Shown here: piece after piece, positions 27,368 to 35,583 of the stretch
Position numbering within the stretch: the first letter of the stretch is position 1
How the letters are laid out: each line of letters opens with the position of its first letter
NCBI RefSeq assembly: GCF_016592555.1
Contig: NZ_AP014546.1
Coordinates: forward strand, 1,684,501 to 1,748,500
Length of the DNA: 64,000 nucleotides
Source of the DNA: Neptunomonas japonica JAMM 1380
Lineage (GTDB): Bacteria; Pseudomonadota; Gammaproteobacteria; Pseudomonadales; Balneatricaceae
Reading direction: 5' to 3'
Translations under genes and position numbers: made by a program
Notes under the pieces: generated by a model
The model's input: only the letters and a program-made list of their open reading frames with translations
Database searches by the model: none
Told to the model about the DNA's origin: nothing

Positions 27368-28207
27368 ATGCTCAACTACTATCTTCATGCTGAAAACGCC
27401 AAACAGGCGCTCGCGGCGTTAGCGAAAGGGCTTGCCAGCGTTGAGCTCTCAACTGATCTGAATCTTTCACAACAGCGTTTCTCTTTGAATGAGCAAGGCC
27501 TGATACTCGATGAAGATAATCAGCTATCTATCGATGAGCTCAAATATATCGCTAAGAAAAAACAGAAGATATTTCTGTGTTGTGATGGTGAGTTTGACCC
27601 TCTAGAAGACCGCAGTTCGGGCTACTACAAGCTGGTTCCTACGGCCGGGTCACCGCTGCTAGAAATTAGCGGCGTTAAAATGCATATCTCTAAGGGCACC
27701 GACCCTTTTAAAAGTGCCTCCGAGATGGCACAGCAAGCTGTTCACAGCGGTGACAAAGTGCTGGATTGCTGTAGTGGGCTAGGTTATGCCGCGATTGCGG
27801 CCCATCGATTAGGTGCAAGAGAAGTGATAAGTATTGAGCTTAGCCCTGAAGTCATGGGATTGAGGGCGCAGAACCCTTGGTCAAATGACTTAGGCAATGA
27901 AGGCATTACTCAGCTCAAGGGTAGTAGCTATGAGCTAATAGACACAATGCCAAGTAACTCCTTTGATGCGGTGATTCATGATCCACCACGTTTTTCCCTT
28001 GCTGGTGAGCTGTACAGTGAAGAATTTTATAGCCAAATCTTTCGGGTGTTGCGCCGTAATGGACGGCTTTTTCACTACACCGGTAACCCGCACTTATTAC
28101 GGAAGGGCAGTGGCTTTGTTGATGGCGTTATCCGTAGGCTCAAGGCTGCTGGTTTTAAGAAAATAGAAAAAATCGACCACCTTATGGGTGTTAGTGCACA
28201 GAAGTGA
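27368..28207 (+). CDS. Class I SAM-dependent methyltransferase-like protein
   Basis: A 279-residue protein. The first 130 residues are a distinct N-terminal domain; a Rossmann SAM-binding domain follows with motif I VLDCCSGLGYAAIAAHRLGA, acidic motif II ISIELSPEV and motif IV-like VIHDPPRFSLAGELY, then GRLFHYTG. The DPPR form resembles spermidine-synthase-like and RNA methyltransferase-like proteins; the substrate is unknown. It stands alone in the plus orientation after a 254-base gap with no visible gene. Confidence 0.85.
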   Translation: MLNYYLHAENAKQALAALAKGLASVELSTDLNLSQQRFSLNEQGLILDEDNQLSIDELKYIAKKKQKIFLCCDGEFDPLEDRSSGYYKLVPTAGSPLLEISGVKMHISKGTDPFKSASEMAQQAVHSGDKVLDCCSGLGYAAIAAHRLGAREVISIELSPEVMGLRAQNPWSNDLGNEGITQLKGSSYELIDTMPSNSFDAVIHDPPRFSLAGELYSEEFYSQIFRVLRRNGRLFHYTGNPHLLRKGSGFVDGVIRRLKAAGFKKIEKIDHLMGVSAQK

Positions 28208-28225
28208 TTTAGTTTTAAATCATTT

Positions 28226-28360
28226 TTAAAGTAGAGCGCCGTTGTCACTTAGTAGCTCGTAGATCGACTTAGCCAGCTCTTGGTACAGTGGCGCAGAACC
28301 TGAGAATAAATGTTTTTGCGGTACGCCAAACAGCACTACTGGTATATCTCTGCTTTGGGC
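28226..28360 (-). pseudogene. Possible gene remnant, 44-codon C-terminal fragment
   Basis: On the minus strand a protein-like stretch with no start codon, AQSRDIPVVLFGVPQKHLFS continuing to ELAKSIYELLSDNGALL and a stop. It is closed upstream by an in-frame stop just after the neighbouring gene. Composition looks like real protein, so this may be the tail of a decayed gene. The parent family was not recognised. Confidence 0.35.
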
Positions 28361-28373
28361 TTAATCATAGCGT

Positions 28374-28700
28374 TTAGTGTAGACGATACTTTTCGGGCTC
28401 CCAGGTTTCTTCTGAATCAAAACGTACAAACTGTTGGCTATTTTTACATTGAATATTAGCTGCACGCAGCTTGCTTGTTATTAGTGTTCGTAAAAAATCA
28501 TCGTGATGAGCACTAAGGGCGCTGGATAATTCACTCTTTGTAGCAAAGACACAAACAACAATAAGAGAACCCGGCAAATTATCGTAATTGACAAAATGGG
28601 TTATCCATTGAAAGCCAGGGACTTCATCTAGCGCTACGTCACAAACGTTGGTCAGTGCTATCCTGATTGCGTTCTCAGTTTTCTTATCGGTTTTTTTCAT
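28374..28700 (-). CDS. Conserved hypothetical protein, 108 residues
   Basis: A soluble protein of a type often found in marine gammaproteobacteria and pseudomonads (KTENAIRIALTNVCDVALDEV, FQWITHFVNYDNLPGSLIVVCVF). No DNA-binding or catalytic motif is visible, so some database labels of similar proteins as regulators should not be trusted. It starts directly after the stop codon of the ion-channel gene, so the two are one operon. Confidence 0.8.
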   Translation of the reverse strand: MKKTDKKTENAIRIALTNVCDVALDEVPGFQWITHFVNYDNLPGSLIVVCVFATKSELSSALSAHHDDFLRTLITSKLRAANIQCKNSQQFVRFDSEETWEPEKYRLH

Positions 28701-29054
28701 TTACTTTAATGACTGCTCAATCTGTTGGAAAATGACGGGGTCGGTATGCATGCTAAATGCTTTAGATGATGTTTCTATAGTGATAGCAACGATCAATCCG
28801 GTAAACATAATACCAACGCCCGCAATCATAATAGACAACACTTTAGAGCGTCTCTTTAATGGCCTAATATCCCCATAACCCACTGTAAAGGCAGTAATAA
28901 ACGCCCAGTAGAGCGAATCAAACTTCTTCCAAGATTCTAGATGCCCGACGATAAGCCCTAATAATAAAAATACACTGCATAGCATTAACAGCAGAGGAGA
29001 GGCTAAATAGATGCCCCAAAAAAACAGCTGAATAAAGGTAAGTGAAAATTCCAT
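28701..29054 (-). CDS. Two-helix potassium-channel family protein
   Basis: A 117-residue inner-membrane protein with an N-terminal helix, a second hydrophobic segment, a pore loop carrying the K+ selectivity filter TVGYGD, and a third helix (IMIAGVGIMFTGLIVAITIE). It has no RCK or cyclic-nucleotide domain. As a minimal KcsA-like subunit it would need to tetramerise. It lies 13 bases after the CopD-like gene and abuts the next one, so it is the middle gene of a three-gene operon. Confidence 0.9.
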   Translation of the reverse strand: MEFSLTFIQLFFWGIYLASPLLLMLCSVFLLLGLIVGHLESWKKFDSLYWAFITAFTVGYGDIRPLKRRSKVLSIMIAGVGIMFTGLIVAITIETSSKAFSMHTDPVIFQQIEQSLK

Positions 29055-29067
29055 TATCGCTCCCTAA

Positions 29068-29511
29068 TTACAATAACCATCCCGCGCGAAACGACACGCC
29101 CACTAAAACAAACAGGATCGAAAAGAGTGTAACAGGGATAATATGCCACGCCATATCGACAAGGCTCGCTTGTGATAATTTAGGGATAACACGAAAACGT
29201 GCATCAATCGCGAACAGAACGGTTAACGCTAATAAAGTGAGTTTTGCCACAATGCCATGCGCTAAAGGATTGCTGAAATCAAACCATAATGAAACATCGG
29301 GGATCAACTGGTAGGCCAACATCAAACCACTTATTACCTGAATAATAAGTGCCGGCATACCTATTTTTTCAAAGCCGGACTCAAAATTAAGTAACTCCTC
29401 AGGAGAACGGTTTTTGAGTACCCGAGGCAGAATCACCAGCGATAAAACAATGTGACCACCTGTCCAAATAGTGGCTGACAAGATGTGGATAGCCAATAGA
29501 AAACCGTACAT
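29068..29511 (-). CDS. CopD-like four-helix membrane protein
   Basis: A 147-residue protein with four membrane helices and conserved His residues (LAIHILSATIWTGGHIVLS in helix 1; AHGIVAKL in helix 3; DMAWHIIPVTLF), as in the CopD/DUF2269-type membrane domain. Copper transfer or heme binding is suggested for relatives; no copper genes are nearby. First gene of the minus-strand operon with the K+-channel protein. Confidence 0.8.
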   Translation of the reverse strand: MYGFLLAIHILSATIWTGGHIVLSLVILPRVLKNRSPEELLNFESGFEKIGMPALIIQVISGLMLAYQLIPDVSLWFDFSNPLAHGIVAKLTLLALTVLFAIDARFRVIPKLSQASLVDMAWHIIPVTLFSILFVLVGVSFRAGWLL

Positions 29512-29616
29512 GCTTTAGGTGCTTCCTTTATGTGTTTGAGAGACTACATTGTAGTAAGGCGCAGAACACTAACACAAATGTTATGAGCGTAAATGCGCAT
29601 AAATCAATTTACGGCT

Positions 29617-30048
29617 TTAAATCGTTTTTTCATAATTATGTGATGTTTTTTTCAGAGCAAAACCAAGGGACTGATAAAAACTATGCGAGGCATCTCTTGT
29701 GGTGTTTGAATGCACAGCCAAACGTGTTAATCCTAAATCCGTTGCCCACACTTGTGCGGCTTGGACGAGTTTGTTGCCCACACCTGCACGGCGGTGTTGA
29801 GTACTAACAACTAGACCGGTTATCTCAGCTTTAAAGCCAGCTTCTAGTGAAATGCGTTTTTCGACAACAATCCAACCACACAACGCTTCACCCGATACCG
29901 CAATCAATACTGCATGGGTAGCCGAGTTTAAAATATAAGTTAGCCACTCTTGGGTTTTAGTTTCATTGGCTGCGTAACCCAACTCATGAGTGAGTGCAGT
30001 TATAGCTATTACATCATTGAGTGTTGCGCTAGTGATTGAAATATTCAT
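29617..30048 (-). CDS. GNAT-family N-acetyltransferase
   Basis: A 143-residue acyl-CoA N-acyltransferase. The acetyl-CoA binding motif A is ITGLVVSTQHRRAGVGNKLVQAA (Q/R-x2-G-x-G/A form), followed by LAVHSNTTRDASHSFYQSLGF. Acceptor unknown. It follows the MarC-type gene by 14 bases on the same strand. Confidence 0.9.
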   Translation of the reverse strand: MNISITSATLNDVIAITALTHELGYAANETKTQEWLTYILNSATHAVLIAVSGEALCGWIVVEKRISLEAGFKAEITGLVVSTQHRRAGVGNKLVQAAQVWATDLGLTRLAVHSNTTRDASHSFYQSLGFALKKTSHNYEKTI

Positions 30049-30062
30049 ACATCCCCTTGGGC

Positions 30063-30680
30063 TTAGCCCATACTGCGGACAACGGCTGTTACTCCGGTAA
30101 TCACCATTTGTGTACCTATAACAGCCAAAATTAGGCCCATTAAGCGCGTTACAATACTGATACCACTTTTACCGATAAGCGCGATAATGTTCGAGCTAAA
30201 AATAAAGCAGATAAAAGTTATCAGGCACAAAATAGCAAATACAGACACGGTAATTATTATCCCGCTTGTTCCGCCTGAAGATGAGAAGTTCATAGCGGTA
30301 GCAATAGTGCCCGGGCCTGCAAGCAGAGGCACGGCTAAAGGTGATATAGCGATATCGGATTCGTCATTGCCTTCACTTGAGTGCATCTTAGAGGTATGTC
30401 CGTTGAGCATATGATATCCGACAAGGAACACCAAAATACCTCCTGTTATTCTTAATGCCGAAATAGTAATGCCAAATAGATGAAAGATCGCTTTGCCCAG
30501 CAAAGAGAAAGCAAGGATGACAAAAAAGGTAACAATAAGGGCTTTAGCCGCGATTTTTATCTGTTCTGCTTTGCTTTTATCGCCAACAAGGCCAGCGAAA
30601 GCTGCCGTATTGGCGATAGGGTTCATGATAGCAAAAAAGCCTAAAAAGACGGTGATCATTTGCGTGTATAAATCACTCAT
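30063..30680 (-). CDS. MarC-family integral membrane protein
   Basis: A 205-residue protein with six membrane helices and the MarC pattern (FLGFFAIMNPIANTAAFAGLV, LRITGGILVFLVGYHML, SPLAVPLLAGPGTIATAMNF, LMGLILAVIGTQMVITGV). Function of the family is unsettled. The ATG at 30680 (MSDLYTQM) fits the family start and has AGGAAG upstream; a frame open to 30785 would add an unlikely hydrophilic extension. Confidence 0.9.
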   Translation of the reverse strand: MSDLYTQMITVFLGFFAIMNPIANTAAFAGLVGDKSKAEQIKIAAKALIVTFFVILAFSLLGKAIFHLFGITISALRITGGILVFLVGYHMLNGHTSKMHSSEGNDESDIAISPLAVPLLAGPGTIATAMNFSSSGGTSGIIITVSVFAILCLITFICFIFSSNIIALIGKSGISIVTRLMGLILAVIGTQMVITGVTAVVRSMG

Positions 30681-30886
30681 AAGGTGGTGCTTCCTAGCGT
30701 TTAAATGACATCGACCTGTGTACAGGTAACATTGTAATCGTGCAGTAATGGTTACATAAAGCGTAATACATGAGCTAAAATTCACAATTGTAAATGAAAC
30801 ACCTAGTATGGACTATGCGCTTGAATATTAGTGCTTTAGTCGTTCTTTAGACGTTGGTTAAATAAGTAGATGAGCATACAAACATC

Positions 30887-31075
30887 ATGAGCGAAATTAG
30901 CTGTAGCCATTGTGGTAAAAACTTTTCTGATGAGCTGAACTATTGCCCACACTGCAGAACACCAACGGCCGCCCAAAAAGAGCGGCAAATTAACGCCGCA
31001 CAAAAAAAGTTTATTCGCTATTTTATAGCCTTGGTGGTGTTCTGCATCATCATGATAGTGTGGCTACCGCGTTAG
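30887..31075 (+). CDS. Small zinc-ribbon membrane protein
   Basis: A 62-residue protein with an N-terminal zinc ribbon (CSHCGKNF...YCPHCRTP, two CxxC pairs), a charged linker and one C-terminal membrane helix (FIALVVFCIIMIVWL). Function unknown. It stands alone. Confidence 0.8.
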   Translation: MSEISCSHCGKNFSDELNYCPHCRTPTAAQKERQINAAQKKFIRYFIALVVFCIIMIVWLPR

Positions 31076-31086
31076 TATCTTGTAAT

Positions 31087-31497
31087 TTACTTTACCTTGG
31101 GTTCTGGCAAAACTGGGGGCGTACTATCCATGTAGGTAAGAAAGCTTGACCAAATATCATGGGTGCGTTGCTTGGTGATGTTTGTTTTACAGCTTAAATA
31201 CATTACTCCCCGAATAGAGCCTTCACGCCACATTGTGTAAATAGAATCGCAATGTGCTTGTGCGTACACCGCCCATGTTTTTTGAGCGCTCTCAATTGAT
31301 TCAGTCAATTCAGGGTCATAGTGATGATGCTCTTTGCTCTTCAATAAATAAGTGTTCATCTCTTTTTCTGCGCTGTCTAATACAAGGCCTACACAATGGT
31401 TAATTTCAATGGTTGTCATGGCATTGTCGCAGTCAAAATCATCACTAAAAACGGCTGTAGAATATAACCAGATAAGTAAGAGCAAATACTTATTCAT
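31087..31497 (-). CDS. LprI-like (DUF1311) secreted protein
   Basis: A 136-residue periplasmic protein with a signal peptide of about 18 residues (LLLLIWLYSTAVFSD). Mature region FDCDNAMTTIEINHCVGLVLDSAEKEMNTYL matches the lysozyme-inhibitor LprI/DUF1311 cysteine pattern with a later CDSIYTMW...YLSC. It may inhibit lysozyme, but most members are uncharacterised. Single gene. Confidence 0.85.
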   Translation of the reverse strand: MNKYLLLLIWLYSTAVFSDDFDCDNAMTTIEINHCVGLVLDSAEKEMNTYLLKSKEHHHYDPELTESIESAQKTWAVYAQAHCDSIYTMWREGSIRGVMYLSCKTNITKQRTHDIWSSFLTYMDSTPPVLPEPKVK

Positions 31498-31570
31498 AGA
31501 GCCTTCCTTGGTACAAATAGCCTTAATTTACAAGAATGTAGCGTGACATGTTCGCGGGCAGCACACTGCG

Positions 31571-31828
31571 TTAGATTGACCAAAGATCAGGAAGAAAAAA
31601 ATTCTTGGCGAGCACCAGTGCGCCTGCTGCTAAAATAGCTAACTTAATGCCGGTGCTTAGCTTACTAACCTCACCTTTAGTGTTGCAATAAACATCGCCT
31701 GTTAAGCCAACAATAAGAGATAGGGGGTAAAACACAACGAAGGTGGTTAAGAAGAACCATCTCCATCGATACCAAGGGATCTGGTCACCATCAATTGAAT
31801 CTGATTTTGTATCCGTTGAATCTGTCAT
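31571..31828 (-). CDS. Hypothetical two-helix membrane protein
   Basis: An 85-residue protein with a hydrophilic N-terminus, a WYRWRWFFLTTFVVFYPLSL helix and a second helix LAILAAGALVLAKNFF. The ATG at 31828 is chosen because of AGGA seven bases upstream. Not recognised. It lies 41 bases after the ycaQ-like gene on the same strand and may be its operon partner. Confidence 0.7.
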   Translation of the reverse strand: MTDSTDTKSDSIDGDQIPWYRWRWFFLTTFVVFYPLSLIVGLTGDVYCNTKGEVSKLSTGIKLAILAAGALVLAKNFFLPDLWSI

Positions 31829-31869
31829 CGCTTTTCCTCTAGATAGCAACATATCTATTTATTAGGGCG

Positions 31870-33126
31870 TCACTCTAAAGGTTTTAGTGCGCTGTGCAAG
31901 TGTTGCGCCAGATGTTTTGGGTAGACTTGAGTTAACGATACCGAATCACATTTTTGAAAATGACTAAATTCTCTAATAGCGTTTATAAAGGCCGTAATGA
32001 GTGAATCCTCATCAAAGCCTGATTTATTAATAGAAGGTTTAAAAGTAGCTTGCTCAAAAAGGCGTTGTTCAAAATGTAGCGATTTGATTTCTAGAAGGCG
32101 GGTTTTACGATGCGCCTTACAATCCATCCGCCCAATAAACTCACCACGATAAAGTAGCGGCAGGCAAAAGTAGCCGTACTGGCGTTTAGCGGCGGGTACA
32201 TAACATTCTATTTGGTAGTCATAATCAAATATTGCTCTGAGCCGGTCGCGTTGAATAACGCTGTTGTCGAAGGGTGAAAGAATCAACAGGCGGTTGTTTA
32301 AACGCGTTAGTGGGCGCTCTAGTGCACCGGCCTCTATTATAAACACTTCGCCACTGTTTACTTGTACTTGCTCTAACGTACCTTGCGCTAACCTTTCATT
32401 GACTAACGCTTTTACTGCTTTGCGAAGCTCGGTGTTACGGCGCAGGTAAGTGAGCCCTTTGAGGGAAGCAAACCCATGGCAGCGTAATTGTTGATCAAGC
32501 ATATGCGCTGCAAACTCTTCTATGCTGGGCATGCGTGAATCTATGTTAGATGGCAGGACTCGCTCGGTCAGGTCGTAGGTTTTTTGGAAACCCTCGCGGT
32601 TGCTAACCATCAGGTCGCCTTGCATATACAGCTGCTCAAGCGCCTTTTTTGCAGGTTTCCAATCCCACCAGCCAACAGGTTTTGTGGTGTTGGTTTCTAA
32701 ATCGCGTGAGCGTAATGGGCCATCTGAACTTATGCGTGCCAACAGCTCACCCATCAGCTTTTTATCAGGGTTTTTATACCAATGGGTTTTGCCGCTTTTA
32801 ATGGTGTGCTTATAAGGTAAAGAGAAACGAAAATCGGTGATAGGCAAAAGAGCCGCTGCATGCGACCAATACTCAAACACATCTTTATCGAGCAGCAATT
32901 GGTTGGTCATGGCTGGCTCAAATTTGGGCACCCTAGAATAAAGCACATGATGGTGCGCACGTTCTACCACCGATATGGTATCAAGCTGCACATACCCTAA
33001 GTGACTGACCGCTTCACGTGCCCCCGCCAAGCCATGCCCAAAGGGTTGTGCTTGCAATAAACCTTGCGAGGAGAGGGCAAGGCGGCGCAAGCGAGTTAGG
33101 TCTTTAGGGTGTTTGATTTCAATCAC
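31870..33126 (-). CDS. ycaQ: YcaQ/AlkX-type DNA glycosylase (winged-helix HTH_42)
   Basis: A 418-residue protein of the AlkZ/YcaQ family, which unhooks DNA interstrand crosslinks and related alkyl lesions. Tandem winged helices are predicted in the N-terminal half; the catalytic Q-x-D of the AlkX/YcaQ branch is seen in LGYVQLDTISVVERAHHHVLYSR. The later LLILSPFDNSVIQRDRL and YQIECYVPAAKRQYGYFCLPLLY segments match E. coli YcaQ (410 residues). It is 11 bases downstream of a yjdM-like gene. Confidence 0.9.
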   Translation of the reverse strand: MIEIKHPKDLTRLRRLALSSQGLLQAQPFGHGLAGAREAVSHLGYVQLDTISVVERAHHHVLYSRVPKFEPAMTNQLLLDKDVFEYWSHAAALLPITDFRFSLPYKHTIKSGKTHWYKNPDKKLMGELLARISSDGPLRSRDLETNTTKPVGWWDWKPAKKALEQLYMQGDLMVSNREGFQKTYDLTERVLPSNIDSRMPSIEEFAAHMLDQQLRCHGFASLKGLTYLRRNTELRKAVKALVNERLAQGTLEQVQVNSGEVFIIEAGALERPLTRLNNRLLILSPFDNSVIQRDRLRAIFDYDYQIECYVPAAKRQYGYFCLPLLYRGEFIGRMDCKAHRKTRLLEIKSLHFEQRLFEQATFKPSINKSGFDEDSLITAFINAIREFSHFQKCDSVSLTQVYPKHLAQHLHSALKPLE

Positions 33127-33137
33127 TGTTTGGTATC

Positions 33138-33476
33138 TCAGGCTTTCTTCACAAACTTTGCGGTTACCATCATTGCGCCTGCACCATCCACTTTGCAGTC
33201 TAATTGGTGATCTTTACCTTCGACTATTCGTTTTATCAGCGCTTTAGTACCAATCTTAAGCACCTGAGAACTGCTTTTTACTTTAAGATCCTTAATGAGT
33301 GTGACCTTATCGCCTTCAGCCAGCAGTGTGCCGTTGGCATCCTTGATGCTCAAGGTATCATCTTCACTAGAGGCTTGTGAGAGGTTCCACTCATGTGCAC
33401 ATTCTGGGCAAACCAGATTGTTTTGGTCTTGATAAACAAACTCAGAGTTGCATTGTGGGCAGGGAGGAAAGGACAT
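33138..33476 (-). CDS. yjdM: YjdM/PhnA-type zinc-ribbon protein
   Basis: A 112-residue protein, the same length as E. coli YjdM. N-terminal zinc ribbon CPQCNSEF...[10 protein letters not shown], then a KOW-like beta domain ([27 protein letters not shown]...[12 protein letters not shown]). Once named PhnA, it is not the phosphonoacetate hydrolase. Role unclear. Operon with ycaQ. Confidence 0.93.
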   Translation of the reverse strand: MSFPPCPQCNSEFVYQDQNNLVCPECAHEWNLSQASSEDDTLSIKDANGTLLAEGDKVTLIKDLKVKSSSQVLKIGTKALIKRIVEGKDHQLDCKVDGAGAMMVTAKFVKKA

Positions 33477-33603
33477 ACGTTTTGGTTCTCTAAATGGATG
33501 TGGCGTGTATTGTGATGAGTCTATATTGCCTTAGCGAGTAGATTTAATCGAATCTGTTAAATGCAGTTGGCTGGTCTGTAAGCATGACAATAACATATGC
33601 GTG

Positions 33604-34296
33604 TTATGCCGCTTTTTCTAAGTCAATTAGTTCATCAGAAAAATCTTTTTGAAGCATATTTATTACCTGAATAACTTCAGGTTTAGTACGAAAGTATTCA
33701 ATTTTTTTGAAAGACATTTCGTTTCTTTCTAATAGATCCGCTATGATTTGAAATTGATGAATCATTTTGCTGTACTTAAAACCTAACTCATGTTGATTCC
33801 TAGCTTCTTGAAACATAGGCTCTATTAAAGCATCTCTATCAAGGCGGATCCTATCCGTTGTCTCTTTCATTCTAATAACATCTATGATTTCAGCTGTTAA
33901 CATACCATTTGCATTAGAAATATAGGATAAGGCTAATTGATAAGTGCTCCAAAAAATATCGCTACCACTCAATAGTTGCAGGCGATGATTTGCTACTTGG
34001 TGAAATTGGGGGGGCTTTATTTCCATGAAGCCTTTATTTAATTCGTCAAGGTTAAAATTATCCCCTTGATCTCTATATGCTTTTATAATGTTTAATGCTC
34101 GACAAAAATTATGGCTTGTTATACTTAGCCCACTTTCAAGTTCAGATAAAAGCAAGTCGATTGAACCATTAAGGTATCTATCTTTGACTAGTTCATATTC
34201 TTTTTGTTTGAAAAAGAAATAAATACCAACTTTTGCAGCCCCTGCCGTTACACAAAAAGTGACTATTCCTTTTATGATAATTTCACATATATCCAT
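33604..34296 (-). CDS. Membrane-anchored helical protein next to AbiGi remnant
   Basis: A 230-residue protein with one N-terminal membrane helix (IIIKGIVTFCVTAGAAKVGIYFFF, residues about 6-29) and a long soluble alpha-helical domain. Not recognised. The start ATG at 34296 has GGAG six bases upstream. It follows the broken AbiGi-like gene with only a short inverted repeat between and is AT-rich like it. Anchored helical proteins of this size occur in phage-defence islets, but no motif here proves that role. The gene ends in another TAAC/GTTA inverted repeat. Confidence 0.75.
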   Translation of the reverse strand: MDICEIIIKGIVTFCVTAGAAKVGIYFFFKQKEYELVKDRYLNGSIDLLLSELESGLSITSHNFCRALNIIKAYRDQGDNFNLDELNKGFMEIKPPQFHQVANHRLQLLSGSDIFWSTYQLALSYISNANGMLTAEIIDVIRMKETTDRIRLDRDALIEPMFQEARNQHELGFKYSKMIHQFQIIADLLERNEMSFKKIEYFRTKPEVIQVINMLQKDFSDELIDLEKAA

Positions 34297-34343
34297 TTGA
34301 CACTCCACTATTTGATAGCTGCATAACGCCTCGTTATACGCTG

Positions 34344-35116
34344 TTACATATCACTACGTATTTGGTCAGCGGTTAATATTCTACTGGATAGCCTATCTAT
34401 CGTAGATGGATCGAAATGCGCCTTTGCATTTCTTAAATGATGAATTAAATCGTTAATATCATTGTCAGATTCCACAATAAGGTACTTAATATCGTTTGGT
34501 TTAAACTGTAGGCGCACATCGTGAGCAATGTTATTGTACTTTTCTTTTTTAGTTGGAGTGTCAATATTTGATTTTGCTACAAAAGGAGGTATACCTGCTT
34601 TGGTAATCAAAGGAACATAACGCCACTCTCTTTCGTCAGCAAAGCGGAAGTTTTCTATAGTTTCTTCATTACAAGTAAGTGTGCCTTCATAGTTTTAATG
34701 TATCGATAAGCATCAAGTATTTTTATATTATTGTCTGAAATACCTTCAAATTCGTAATTATCTGTTAACGCACCTATTTTCTTAAATACACTATTCAGTG
34801 AGTTATTGAAATTATCAGTAAAAGGGCAATGCTTACTAACGTACATTACAGGGTTTAACCCATTTCTATTTGCCCAATTTTTAGTTAAACCAATACCAAA
34901 ATTTCCATACTTTCCCATATGTACCTTCAACTCAGAGAGTTTTAAATCGCAAAAAGAGACCATTGGTACACCAAACTCTCTTATCGTATCTATCCCCTCT
35001 ACTTTTTCACGAGCATATGAAACACGAAAGGTACTGTTCAAAATGTCAAAAAGAGTGTCTTTGTCTTTACTGAAGTGAAATAGAATGTCTGGATACAAAC
35101 TTGCCTGATTACTCAT
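34344..35116 (-). pseudogene. AbiGi-like antitoxin/abortive-infection gene, frameshifted
   Basis: Two adjacent frames together spell one AbiGi-family protein of about 257 residues. The first frame (35116 to a stop at 34655) carries ILFHFSKDKDTLFDIL, FGVPMVSFCDLKLSELKVHM and YGNFGIGLTKNWANRNGLNPVMYV. The second frame takes over at about 34691 as YEGTLTCNEETIENF, then FADEREWRYVPLITKAGIPPF and continues through LKYLIVES-type C-terminal sequence to 34344. A one-base loss near the AAAA tract at 34693-34696 explains it. AbiGi is the antitoxin of the AbiG phage-resistance pair in lactococci; no AbiGii toxin is visible. Sequencing error cannot be excluded. Confidence 0.8.
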
Positions 35117-35583
35117 AAAACTCCGAATGGTTAAACCAAACTAAGGCGCATAACAGTCTGTTTATCAGGAACCCTTATAACTCCACCGCTAGATTTTCGT
35201 GTTTTGTAACTGCTTGAATTTTACTAATAAATAATAGAAGCATGGCGTTGTCTCAGAAAATCAAACAGGAAGGGTGTAGCAGAAGTAGAGTGGCCTTGTA
35301 CTAGAAAAATGTTGCTGTGCGAGTACACAGCTCTTAAGAGGTGATTATTCAATGTTGTACTCCCCATTCCTTAGGTTTGTCTGCCCAACTGCTTGTTAGG
35401 TGCGATGCGTGTCGTATTGCGTGACTATATAGTCGCTTAAACATAACTATATACCCGTATATGGGCAAGGTTTATCTATTGCGCTAGGGCAAGTGCTTGT
35501 CGATTCGGCATAAAAAAGCAGTCACATCATCACTTATGGCTGCTTTTTGTTGAGTGAAATTGTTAGAGGTGAATGAGGTTGTT
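35117..35583. other. Intergenic region with short inverted repeats
   Basis: 467 bases without a supportable gene. It contains two short TAAC/GTTA-type inverted repeats (35150-35165 and 35384-35400) like those inside the adjacent AbiGi islet, and the terminator of the aminotransferase gene at its right end. Confidence 0.5.
35512..35548 (-). terminator. Terminator of the hpsN-like/aminotransferase operon
   Basis: AAAAAGCAG (35514-35522 region) pairs with CTGCTTTTT (35540-35548); on the minus strand six T follow. It is also usable on the plus strand. Confidence 0.8.

Noticed and set aside
27178..27375. 65-residue minus-strand frame in the gap before the methyltransferase
   Set aside because: No ribosome site and composition unlike protein; overlaps the start of the methyltransferase gene.
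33138..33476. Phosphonoacetate hydrolase PhnA
   Set aside because: The PhnA name for this zinc-ribbon family is historical; the protein has no hydrolase domain.
33590..35400. Integron attC sites around the AbiGi islet
   Set aside because: TAAC/GTTA boxes are present, but the units are 15-18 bases long, lack inner L boxes and a proper hairpin, and no integrase is in the window.
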